Positions 1 to 7,211 of a DNA stretch of 29,284 nt are shown piece by piece. This DNA is from Planctomycetaceae bacterium. GTDB lineage: Bacteria > Planctomycetota > Phycisphaerae > Phycisphaerales > SM1A02. Under the pieces are notes generated by a model, which worked only from the letters and a program-made list of their open reading frames with translations, was not told the origin of the DNA and did not search any database. The stretch covers positions 1 through 29,284 of the forward strand of contig NYVB01000187.1 of assembly GCA_002684315.1 (NCBI GenBank), written 5' to 3'. Position 1 is the stretch's first letter; every line of letters begins with the position of its first letter. A program made the position numbers and the translations under genes.

Positions 1-645
1 CTCGACAAGATCGATTACGGAATCTGCGCCCTCTTCTTCATGGACTTCATCCGTTCACTCATTCGTGAAAAGAGAACGTGGCGGTACCTCTACACCTGGG
101 GCTGGCTCGACCTGCTGTCGTCGATTCCAGTCATTCCGGCATTCAGATATCTCAGGTTCGCACGAATACTCAGAGTGCTGAGGATCATTCGATCACTGAA
201 GATGCTCGTGAAGGTGATCAAGCGGGACCGGCCGGCAGCCATCTTCGCACTCATCATCTTCTCGGGAATCATTCTGTTCAGCATGATCTGCGTCGGCGTC
301 CTCAGCTACGAGGCGGACGCACCCGGCGCCACGATCAAGACCGCGGACGACGTTCTGTGGTGGGCCATCGTGACCTGTTCCACCGTCGGCTACGGTGATG
401 AATACCCCGTCACGGAACAAGGGCGAACACTGGCGGCGCTGCTGATGGTGATCGGCATCGGCGCATTCGCGACCGCGACCACGGCACTGGGCGTCTTCTT
501 CAAACGAATACAACCGAACGCCGCCCAGCAGACGCAGCAGGACAATGCCACGGCGACCCTTGAATCGATCGAATCTCGTCTGTCACGAATCGAATCGATG
601 CTATCGGAGCGCGACACACGAGCGGATGATCGAAAGTCCTCGTGA
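1..645 (+). CDS. Voltage-gated potassium channel, 5' truncated
   Basis: This is the C-terminal part of a six-transmembrane K+ channel subunit; the reading frame is open from base 1, so the N-terminus (S1 and part of S2) lies outside the window. Visible in order are an S3-like segment (YTWGWLDLLSSIPVI), an arginine-rich S4 voltage sensor with Arg at roughly every third position (bases ~145-210), S5, a pore loop with the selectivity filter TVGYGD at bases 382-399, and S6. The Ser/Gln/Asp-rich tail after S6 contains a short putative coiled coil (LESIESRLSRIESML) and no cyclic-nucleotide-binding or RCK domain. The protein would sit in the inner membrane and pass K+ in response to voltage. The gene converges on the oxygenase gene that ends at 776. 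The family call is secure; the physiological role is unknown. Confidence 0.9.
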   Translation, partial: LDKIDYGICALFFMDFIRSLIREKRTWRYLYTWGWLDLLSSIPVIPAFRYLRFARILRVLRIIRSLKMLVKVIKRDRPAAIFALIIFSGIILFSMICVGVLSYEADAPGATIKTADDVLWWAIVTCSTVGYGDEYPVTEQGRTLAALLMVIGIGAFATATTALGVFFKRIQPNAAQQTQQDNATATLESIESRLSRIESMLSERDTRADDRKSS

Positions 646-775
646 ACTCTTCGGCGCCTGAACCAGCAGCCAGGCGTTCACAGCGGCAGGGCACCATGAT
701 GCGTGACATGTCTCTTCACCGGGGGCACACTGCAGAATCCCAGCAGAAGGCGATCATCAGTTCGGCGGGAACGGC

Positions 776-1585
776 TCAGGAGCCCAGGATCTTTCGCTTC
801 GCTCGACGCACCAATCGAGAGATCTTCTCGGCAGGCATCAGGACGCTGCCCTTGAGCTTCTCATCAGGGCGAGCCTTGAAGATCGTGGAGTGCGCGTTGC
901 CCTCCCACCATTCGGGCTCGTCCGTGGTGTAGTAGTAGCCGGCGAAGGAACGACGTGCCATCGACTCCGGGCACTTCACCGCGGTGACGCCGTGATAGCT
1001 GATCTCGTTCGTTTCGAAGACCACACAACGATTGAAGACCGGCGTGAAGGAATGAACGCAGTTCTTGACGTTCGAATCCCAGAGCTCGATGTTGCCGCCC
1101 CAGTCGTCCTGCCAGTCCTTGTTGAAGTAGATCAGAATGTTCATTCGCCGGAAGAGCTTGCGCTCCTTGACGTAGTTGAAGTCGACATGGACATCAAGAT
1201 GGCCGCGAGGACCGGTCTGGTGGATGCCGCCACCCACAAGTTCCGGATCCGACAGGATGTTCGGAATGTCGAAGACATTCGCCAGAAGGTCGCAGAAGCC
1301 ATCCGATTGAAGCATTTCGTGAAGCTTGAGCAAGGGCGGCTTGAAACTGGTGGCGTCGGTCACCTGATACTTGTTCTGCTCGTTGACCGTAGCTGCGGTG
1401 TTCTTACCCAGAGCCTTCGCTTCCTCGAAAGACGGGAAACAATCATGCACTTCGTTGGCGAATGACTCGTCCAGGAAGTTGTCGATCATGAAGTTCTTGA
1501 CCGGTTTCGCGACCTGAACCTGCGCTCTGAGCGCTTCTTGATCGATTGGATTGATACCGTTGAATTGCAGGGTGGATGTCGTCAT
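776..1585 (-). CDS. 2OG-Fe(II) oxygenase (prolyl-4-hydroxylase-like)
   Basis: The 269-residue product has the pattern of a 2-oxoglutarate/Fe(II)-dependent dioxygenase of the 2OG-FeII_Oxy_3 type: HVD (H133, D135) as the first two iron ligands, a jelly-roll strand set (MNILIYFNKDW, GGNIELWD), a distal His in SYHGVT (H198), and an Arg about 13 residues later (SMARRSFAGYYY) to bind 2-oxoglutarate. Such enzymes hydroxylate proteins or small molecules; some bacterial members sit near sugar or peptide modification genes, but here no partner identifies the substrate. There is no signal peptide, so it is probably cytoplasmic. I chose the ATG at 1585 (MTTSTLQF) because the 33 residues that the upstream ATG at 1684 would add look non-coding (no conserved character, Pro/Leu/His-rich). 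No strong Shine-Dalgarno is visible. It faces away from the SGNH-like gene across a 372-bp gap. Confidence 0.8.
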   Translation of the reverse strand: MTTSTLQFNGINPIDQEALRAQVQVAKPVKNFMIDNFLDESFANEVHDCFPSFEEAKALGKNTAATVNEQNKYQVTDATSFKPPLLKLHEMLQSDGFCDLLANVFDIPNILSDPELVGGGIHQTGPRGHLDVHVDFNYVKERKLFRRMNILIYFNKDWQDDWGGNIELWDSNVKNCVHSFTPVFNRCVVFETNEISYHGVTAVKCPESMARRSFAGYYYTTDEPEWWEGNAHSTIFKARPDEKLKGSVLMPAEKISRLVRRAKRKILGS

Positions 1586-1957
1586 TTCGAAAGGTGTCCC
1601 TGTCAGAGAAAGAAATGGGATTTTCAATGGAACGAGATGCTGGTGGGATTGCGAGATTAGAGGCAAACGTGGTTGAAACACCAATCAATTCAAGAAGGGA
1701 CGTTTTTTAAGGAAAAATGTGAGAGCCCTCGTTCATTCGTGTTCGTTACCGGATGCACCGCACAGCAGGGAGTGGTCTCAGAAACATCCGAAATGCTCGA
1801 AGTACGGCTGCCGGCAGAATGGACTTGTCGAGAATCAGCACTCGAAAGCACGCGTCGCCCAGACAGGTGAGAATTCGAGCGTGATTTTAATGAGACCGCC
1901 GGAAGACCACCAGCTACCATTGAGAATCTTCACCACCAACCAACGGGATCCGAATAC
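1586..1957. other. Divergent intergenic region, no gene seen
   Basis: This 372-bp gap separates the divergently transcribed oxygenase and SGNH-like genes and so should hold promoters for both. The open frames in it (for example 1673-1870 on the plus strand) have no family resemblance, signal peptide or ribosome-binding site. An A/T-rich patch around 1700-1725 stands out from the GC-rich surroundings and may be promoter DNA, but I found no convincing -35/-10 pair. Confidence 0.5.
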
Positions 1958-2830
1958 ATGACATACAGACACGCAGTTTTGAACCTCGTCGTCGCGTCCT
2001 TGCTTCTGTTCACTGCTGACGCCTCGGCGCAAGAAGCACAGGAGCGCCCCCGTTCGGAGGGGATGAGCTGTTTTTTCGCGGGACACAGTTTCTTCTGCCC
2101 GGTGGCATTGAGCTTCGACCGAATCGCCAAGAACAATGAATTCCCGGAACATGACTTGAAGCTCGTCTTTCGAGGAGGCCAGGCCGGCACTGCCGGAGCA
2201 CTGTGGACCGCTCCAAAGGCACGCAAGCAGATTGAAGCGGTCCTCGCCACAGGAAACGTCGAACTCTTCGGACTCACCCCGGGTCTTTCAGACAACGAAG
2301 AGACTTTTCAGCGCTGGTTCGATCTTGCACTCGAACACAACCCGAAGACGCGATTCTTCATTGGGACGCCCTGGGCGATGGGCGGAGCGGGCATGGACAC
2401 CGCCATGTTCGACAAGATCATCACTGGCTACGCGGAAAGATGCGCCGAAGTGGTCGAGAAACTTCGCGCGATGTACCCGAATACTCAAATCGACTTTCTC
2501 GCCTACGGAAAGATGGCGACTGCGATGAAGAAACGGTTTGAAACCGAGTCACTACCCGGCATCGAAGTGATGGTCGGAAAAGGAAAAGGTGCGTTCTTCG
2601 TCGACCGGAATCCCGGACATGCCGGTCCGATGCTTCTCGACCTGTGTGCATTGACGTGGCTGAACGAGCTCTATGGTGCGGATCTGGACTCACTCACGTA
2701 TTCGAAGAATGAAGCGAGCGTGCCTGCGATGATCGAGGAAGTCATGGCCTTCAACGCACCCTTTCGCCCCGTGCCCAGCTCCAAGAACAAGGCGGAGAAT
2801 CCGGCTCCCGAGAACGTTCCCACCGGATGA
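1958..2830 (+). CDS. Secreted SGNH-hydrolase-like protein
   Basis: The 290-residue product starts with a signal peptide (hydrophobic core VVASLLLF, likely cleavage after DASA, residue 24). The mature part has the outline of the SGNH/GDSL fold: an N-terminal AGHSFF block with Ser44 as candidate nucleophile, a Gly-rich block (GGQAGTAG, ~73-80), and near the C-terminus DRNPGHAGPM (D216, H221), which resembles the DxxH block, followed by LLDLCALTWLNELYG as in SGNH-like proteins of planctomycetes. The oxyanion Gly/Asn blocks are not clearly canonical, so esterase activity is only inferred. The C-terminal 25 residues are Pro/Asn/Lys-rich and probably disordered. The ATG at 1958 is the natural start before the signal peptide. 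The neighbouring exported ester hydrolases and CBM2 protein suggest a role in extracellular polymer or ester breakdown, but no substrate can be read from the sequence. Confidence 0.6.
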   Translation: MTYRHAVLNLVVASLLLFTADASAQEAQERPRSEGMSCFFAGHSFFCPVALSFDRIAKNNEFPEHDLKLVFRGGQAGTAGALWTAPKARKQIEAVLATGNVELFGLTPGLSDNEETFQRWFDLALEHNPKTRFFIGTPWAMGGAGMDTAMFDKIITGYAERCAEVVEKLRAMYPNTQIDFLAYGKMATAMKKRFETESLPGIEVMVGKGKGAFFVDRNPGHAGPMLLDLCALTWLNELYGADLDSLTYSKNEASVPAMIEEVMAFNAPFRPVPSSKNKAENPAPENVPTG

Positions 2831-3044
2831 AAACAGGCGCCCAGTCCCAGTGACTCGGAAAAAAACGAAGTCCGTTGGCATGAAAGGGACAGAAAAAACC
2901 CCCGAGCAATGCCATCACGCGACTTTTTGAAAATGGAATGAAACGGATCCAGTGGGCTGTGATTCTCGTTCTCAACGTCTGGGAACCGCTCCAGCCCGGG
3001 CTTCGTATGGATGTCCGCAAGAGAATAAAGAGATGGGGCTCTCT

Positions 3045-3049
3045 AAGGA
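3045..3049 (+). promoter_or_regulatory. Ribosome-binding site AAGGA
   Basis: AAGGA lies 7 nt before the ATG at 3057 and supports that start over the far-upstream in-frame ATG at 2952; it also precedes a normal signal peptide. Confidence 0.6.
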
Positions 3050-3056
3050 ATTCAAT

Positions 3057-4442
3057 ATGAAAATGGAATTGAAACGATCACTTTCGTGGGCGGTGGCTGT
3101 GTCAGTACCCGCGCTGTGTTCGAGCTTTGTGCATGGACAGCACTCGATCGACTATCAAAGAACGGCAGAATGGGACGGTGGGTACAACGCGGACATCATC
3201 CTGAAAGTGGATCCGAACGGTTCAACACTGGACAACTGGACGCTCTCCTGGATGGGCGCTCCGAACATCGAGTACTTCTGGAACTGCACCTACTCACTGG
3301 ATGGAGATCGGAAACTTTTCGACAACGTCTCCTACAATCAGACCATTCAACCGGGAAGCTCCGTCACGCTTGGCTTCACCGGCGCAGGAGACTGGCCACC
3401 GGCACCGATGGATGCCCGCATCAATGGCGAACTCATCATGGTGATGATCGAAGGCGAGATGCTGGACCACGATGACCACAGCGGGCATTGCATGGGCGAC
3501 ATGGATGCGAACGGCAGGGTCGACGGTCAGGACCTGGCCATGATTCTCTCGGCGTGGAACACATCGAACGAAATGGCCGACCTCGACGATTCAAATCTCG
3601 TCGATGGCGGGGATCTCACACTCGCCTTGAGCATGTGGGGCGAGTGTCCGCATGACGATGACCATGGTGATGGTGACGACCATGGAGATGGAGATGGAGA
3701 TGGACACGGTGGTGGCGATGGACACGACGATCCGTGCATGGGCGAGTTCATCACGATCACGTGCTGGGGTGATTTCCACGACTCGAATCACAACTCCCAT
3801 GATGATGAAATGGTCGGTGGCCGAACGCCCATCACGACCGAAGCGATGATCACCTACAACAGCCTTCGTGCATTCTTAGACCTTTCGCCAGTCGACATCG
3901 AGGAGGTCGGACAATGGGCATTCGACGAAGCATTGACCAACAACACCGAGGCCTGGGGTGGTGACATCATGGGCGTGGGTCTGTACTACGCCATGCAAGG
4001 CGCGAAAGTCGGTTGGATCACTGACGACGCCTATGACCCTCAGATCCTGGCTGACATCCAACGCACGGCACGTCTGGTCGAGGATGAAGTCGAGATGACC
4101 GCGTTGGTCATGGAAATGGTCCGTCAATTCGGTCACGAAGGCTACGGTGACTACCTCGAACAGAACGCGATGGTCGAGACATTCATCAACACCCTCAAGA
4201 TGGAACCGCACTACGGGGGCTGGATGCACGGCAGAACCCATGGGTACCGATCCATCGAGGGTGTCGCCATCAACCATGACATCAACCATCTCACCGTCCT
4301 CAGTTGGGATCAGATGGAGCCGTTCATGAACGACACGTTCGACTGGCCGCAGTGGCCCGCCTTGGACGTCTCCGACTCGGGCGTGATCGAGTACTTCCAG
4401 AGCATGGTCGTTCTGGGAGATCCCGTGGGTGACAACATGTAA
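3057..4442 (+). CDS. Secreted CBM2-dockerin protein with an unrecognised C-terminal domain
   Basis: The 461-residue product has a signal peptide (residues 1-27, cleavage after FVHG). Residues ~29-132 resemble a family 2 carbohydrate-binding module: GGYNADIILKV, LDNWTLSWMG, an aromatic-rich core, and PGSSVTLGF. CBM2 usually binds cellulose, chitin or xylan. Residues 147-197 are a two-repeat dockerin-like module (GDMDANGRVDGQDL ... DLDDSNLVDGGDL ... WGEC) with Asp-rich calcium-loop positions. It is followed by a His/Asp/Gly linker (about residues 198-222) and by ~235 residues that I do not recognise. That region contains many His and aromatic residues, such as HYGGWMHGRTHGYRSIEG and INHDINHLTVLSW. 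The dockerin is internal here, whereas it is at or near the C-terminus in the other dockerin proteins of the window. The start follows the AAGGA site. A strong hairpin lies just after the stop. Catalytic function is unknown. Confidence 0.75.
   Translation: MKMELKRSLSWAVAVSVPALCSSFVHGQHSIDYQRTAEWDGGYNADIILKVDPNGSTLDNWTLSWMGAPNIEYFWNCTYSLDGDRKLFDNVSYNQTIQPGSSVTLGFTGAGDWPPAPMDARINGELIMVMIEGEMLDHDDHSGHCMGDMDANGRVDGQDLAMILSAWNTSNEMADLDDSNLVDGGDLTLALSMWGECPHDDDHGDGDDHGDGDGDGHGGGDGHDDPCMGEFITITCWGDFHDSNHNSHDDEMVGGRTPITTEAMITYNSLRAFLDLSPVDIEEVGQWAFDEALTNNTEAWGGDIMGVGLYYAMQGAKVGWITDDAYDPQILADIQRTARLVEDEVEMTALVMEMVRQFGHEGYGDYLEQNAMVETFINTLKMEPHYGGWMHGRTHGYRSIEGVAINHDINHLTVLSWDQMEPFMNDTFDWPQWPALDVSDSGVIEYFQSMVVLGDPVGDNM
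3495..3647 (+). other. Internal dockerin-like module in the CBM2 protein
   Basis: Two F-hand-like repeats (DMDANGRVDGQDLAMIL and DLDDSNLVDGGDLTLAL) end in WGEC. Asp/Asn at the 1, 3 and 5 loop positions and a conserved Asp at the end of each loop predict Ca2+ binding. The module lies between the CBM2 region and the His/Asp linker. Confidence 0.75.
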
Positions 4443-4467
4443 AAGATGATTTCATCTGGATTGAACA

Positions 4468-4498
4468 AGAAGGCCCTGCGCAAAGCGCAGGGCCTTCT
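4468..4498 (+). terminator. Strong hairpin, probable transcription terminator
   Basis: A perfect 14-bp inverted repeat (AGAAGGCCCTGCGC, loop AAA, GCGCAGGGCCTTCT) begins 25 nt after the CBM2-protein stop codon. The 3' side is pyrimidine-rich (CTTCTC) but has no long T tract, so it may end transcription or protect the 3' end. Confidence 0.75.
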
Positions 4499-4867
4499 CA
4501 ATACCATCCAAATCAGACAACCAAGTGGTCGAATCATCGCTTGAGGAATCCAGAGAATCCCCCGGGGCCGAATCGGGAAGTCGGTGCTCCCGACAGGGCG
4601 AAATACGGCACGATCGAGCTCGACCCGTTGGCATGGCATCGAGACTCTGAAATCAAGTGGGTACGTCTCAAAAAAAGGGAGCTCATCAATCCAGAGCCGC
4701 ATTTGGAATGAATCTCCAGTCGCAGGAGGCCACTTCAGACAGCCGCCCCCGGCAGATCAGGCAGCCTGAAGGCTGCATTCCCTCGAAAAGTTCAACTCAT
4801 CACATATGCATGGGTTTTTCTGAACTATCCTTGGTGTGGTACCAAACTCAAATACAAGAGCCCAAAC
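4499..4867. other. Intergenic region upstream of the first LpqC-type esterase
   Basis: This 369-bp stretch has no credible gene; the open frames in it have no start signals or family features. It holds a small hairpin at 4761-4776 (GCAGCC, loop TGAA, GGCTGC) and a separated dyad AGTTCA/TGAACT at 4789-4794 and 4821-4826. Both are 40-110 bp before the esterase start and could be regulatory. No clear promoter could be assigned. Confidence 0.5.
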
Positions 4868-5914
4868 ATGACAAGATCCACCGCTTTGACTGCCGCTCTC
4901 ATTGTCGGGTCGTTCATGACGACGACCGCTGACGCCCAAAATATCGACTTCAACCACGATGGTCTGACACGGCAGTATCGAATCCACATTCCTCCGCAGG
5001 TCTCGGAATCGACTGCATTGGTTTTCGTGCTCCATGGGTACGGCGGAGGCAACAATGACATGCAGAACAATTACGGTTGGACCCAGCTTGCCAATCAGCA
5101 TGGCTTCGTCGTCGCTTTTCCAAACGGCACTCGAGATCCGGACAACCAACGCTTCTGGGATGTCGATTACGACTTTCACCAGGGCATCGATGTAGATGAC
5201 GACGGCTTCCTGAGGGAGCTCGCACTGTATCTGCAGACTGAACATGACCTCGATCCGGATCGGACCTTCGTGACCGGCTTTTCAAATGGTGCAGAAATGT
5301 GCTTCCAACTCGCCTGCAGAGAATCGGAGACATTCATGGCCACGGCACCGATCATCGGAATGATGCTCGACACCCTGTTCACGAATTGCAACCCCACGAT
5401 CGTACGACCGATGCTCTCCATGAACGGAACCGCGGACGGCGTGACATGGTTCGGCGGAGACATGGGTAACGCGGGCGGCTGGGGTGCCTATCGTCCCATT
5501 CAAGAGACAATGGACTTCTGGGGCGACAAGATGCAGTCGCAGAGCATCACCAGCACCGACCTTCCAGACCTCGACCCTTCAGACGGCAGCACTGTTCGAC
5601 TGGATGTCTATTCCTCATTCTTCAACACCTTGAAACTGAGGTACTACCTGGTCCTCAATGGCGGGCATGACTGGCCGGGTAACTCAGGAAACAGGGACAT
5701 CAACGCGACCAACGAAGTCTGGAACTTCTTTTCCGAGATCAACGCTCCGGTGCCCAATCCGGCGGACATCACCAACGACGGCAGTGTCAATGGCAGCGAT
5801 CTGGCACTCGTTCTCGCCTATTGGGGTACCAACAACCCACTGGCGGACATCAATAACGATGGAATCGTGAATGCGGAAGACATCACGTACATCCTCGGAT
5901 CATGGACTTCCTGA
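4868..5914 (+). CDS. Secreted LpqC/PHB-depolymerase-type esterase with C-terminal dockerin
   Basis: The 348-residue product has a signal peptide (residues 1-23, ending TTADA) and an alpha/beta-hydrolase domain of the LpqC/poly(3-hydroxybutyrate) depolymerase and feruloyl-esterase type (CE1-like). Visible are the oxyanion motif LHGYGGG (~55-61), the nucleophile elbow GFSNGA (Ser139), an acid candidate in MNGTADG (D190; most relatives have HGTxD, here Asn replaces His), and the catalytic His in NGGHDWPG (H267). Residues 298-348 are a dockerin-like pair (ITNDGSVNGSDL, INNDGIVNAEDI) ending in WTS, without the final Cys seen in other copies. The likely reaction is hydrolysis of ester bonds in an extracellular polymer or plant/algal polysaccharide ester; the substrate cannot be told. 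It converges on a second esterase of the same family across a shared hairpin. Confidence 0.85.
   Translation: MTRSTALTAALIVGSFMTTTADAQNIDFNHDGLTRQYRIHIPPQVSESTALVFVLHGYGGGNNDMQNNYGWTQLANQHGFVVAFPNGTRDPDNQRFWDVDYDFHQGIDVDDDGFLRELALYLQTEHDLDPDRTFVTGFSNGAEMCFQLACRESETFMATAPIIGMMLDTLFTNCNPTIVRPMLSMNGTADGVTWFGGDMGNAGGWGAYRPIQETMDFWGDKMQSQSITSTDLPDLDPSDGSTVRLDVYSSFFNTLKLRYYLVLNGGHDWPGNSGNRDINATNEVWNFFSEINAPVPNPADITNDGSVNGSDLALVLAYWGTNNPLADINNDGIVNAEDITYILGSWTS
5759..5911 (+). other. C-terminal dockerin-like module (WTS-ending)
   Basis: Two calcium-loop repeats with conserved Asp/Asn and the spacing L..VLAYWG and YILGSWTS close the esterase. The ending WTS differs from the WGxC ending of the copies in the proteins at 3057 and 11196. 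Confidence 0.75.
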
Positions 5915-5940
5915 CAGAGCCGCAAGACGAACAGAACCAA

Positions 5941-5977
5941 TGAAGAAACCGGAACTGTTGCAGTTCCGGTTTCTTCA
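5941..5977. terminator. Bidirectional terminator hairpin between convergent esterases
   Basis: A perfect 17-bp inverted repeat (arms 5941-5957 and 5961-5977, loop TTG) has a GC-rich core (ACCGGAACTG) flanked by GAAGAA/TTCTTC. The right arm therefore ends in TTTCTTCAT and the reverse strand likewise ends in TTTCTTCA, giving a T-rich exit in both directions. It lies between two convergent stop codons. Confidence 0.8.
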
Positions 5978-6001
5978 TATGCATGTCATTCACTTCGCTC
6001 T

Positions 6002-7030
6002 TCAGCTGGTCCAGAACGCCAGAATCACAGTCAGATCGGCACCACCGACCAGGCCGTCGTCATTCACGTCCGCACCACTGTGTGCAGTCCCCCAATAAGC
6101 CAGTACCTGAGCGATGTCGATGCCATTCACCAGACCGTCACCATTGACGTCACCGGGAAGCGATTCATCAACGCAATCGATCAGGCCATCGAGAGCATGT
6201 TGTGAGACGAACTCCCAGATCGCAGAGACCGCGAAGGATGGAACGTCGTGCCCACCGCCATCGCGTCGAAAATGCTGCACGGCATGACATCCTTCTGCCG
6301 CTGCCCAGGTGTATCGCGTCACACCTCCACCCAGGGAAACACTTTCCGGTGTCGACTCTGCCTGATTCTTCTCGACCCAGTATGCGTGTTGTACGGCTGC
6401 GGAAGGAACCCAGCCACCGTCGTACGGTGCATAGAAGTCTTCGGTGCCGAGGATGTGACAGATCGCGGTGGGTTGTGCCGGGTCGCAGGCCTCGAAGGTC
6501 CAGGGATAGCAGCTTGCTGCGACCGGGGCGATCGCGGCGATTTCATCACTCTTGACGCAGGCGAGATCCCAGACGTAGCTGGCGCCCATCGAATACCCAC
6601 CGGCATAGATTCGAGTCCGATCGGCGTTGTAGGTCTTGGCCAGGTCGTCGATCACCGCACTCGTGTAGGCGAGATCGATTTCGTAGTTCCCATTCGTGTA
6701 GCCACCCGGCTCTTCGTATCCCCAGCAGGTGCATGACTCGAGCACGTCGGGATACGCCTGCGGGTAGACGGCGATGAAACGCTCCAGATCCGCCAGCGCT
6801 CGAAAATCCGCTTCGAAGTTGAGCGCCTCACTGGCGGTCCCACCGCCTCCGTGATGCCACATCATAACGGGCATGTTTTCAGATGCCTCGAAGTTGGAGG
6901 GCAGATAGATCAGGTACTCACGATTGAGTTCGCCGACAACAATGTTGCGCGTGAATTGTTGCTGGGAAAATGCCGGATTTGCGGCAGAAATCATGGTTGT
7001 GAGGAGGATCGCGATATGAGTACGAGACAT
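6002..7030 (-). CDS. Secreted LpqC/PHB-depolymerase-type esterase with C-terminal dockerin (second copy)
   Basis: The 342-residue product has a signal peptide (1-22, ending NPAFS) and an LpqC-type alpha/beta-hydrolase domain: WHHGGGG (~58-64, oxyanion loop), GGYSMGAS with nucleophile Ser147, HILGTEDFYAPYDGG (H192, acid D198) and GGGHDVPSF (H261). Extra Cys residues (ESCTCWGYEEPGG, ACDPAQPTAIC) suggest disulfides, which fits export. Residues 292-342 are a dockerin-like pair (GDVNGDGLVNGIDI, DVNDDGLVGGADL) ending in WTS. It is clearly paralogous to the genes at 4868 and 11196 but strongly diverged from both. The start is supported by AAGAGG 7 nt upstream of the ATG. The DUF6288-like gene diverges from it across ~180 bp. 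Substrate unknown; an extracellular ester or polyester is inferred. Confidence 0.85.
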   Translation of the reverse strand: MSRTHIAILLTTMISAANPAFSQQQFTRNIVVGELNREYLIYLPSNFEASENMPVMMWHHGGGGTASEALNFEADFRALADLERFIAVYPQAYPDVLESCTCWGYEEPGGYTNGNYEIDLAYTSAVIDDLAKTYNADRTRIYAGGYSMGASYVWDLACVKSDEIAAIAPVAASCYPWTFEACDPAQPTAICHILGTEDFYAPYDGGWVPSAAVQHAYWVEKNQAESTPESVSLGGGVTRYTWAAAEGCHAVQHFRRDGGGHDVPSFAVSAIWEFVSQHALDGLIDCVDESLPGDVNGDGLVNGIDIAQVLAYWGTAHSGADVNDDGLVGGADLTVILAFWTS

Positions 7031-7199
7031 GATGATTCCTCTTGAGAGCAGTAAACATGAAGAAGGTCGGGTCTGAAATTGAAGGGATCCGATGAATTAT
7101 CCCAACGGCGAAGTAGGCTGTCTATTGAAATCGGACAACATTTGAGTGAATCATTCAATCGAAACGATCGAACCAGGATTCAAACGCTGTTTGGATGCC

Positions 7200-7205
7200 G
7201 AGGAG
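7200..7205 (+). promoter_or_regulatory. Ribosome-binding site GAGGAG
   Basis: GAGGAG lies 6 nt before the ATG at 7212 and decides that start against the upstream in-frame ATG at 7146. Confidence 0.65.
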
Positions 7206-7211
7206 AACTTC

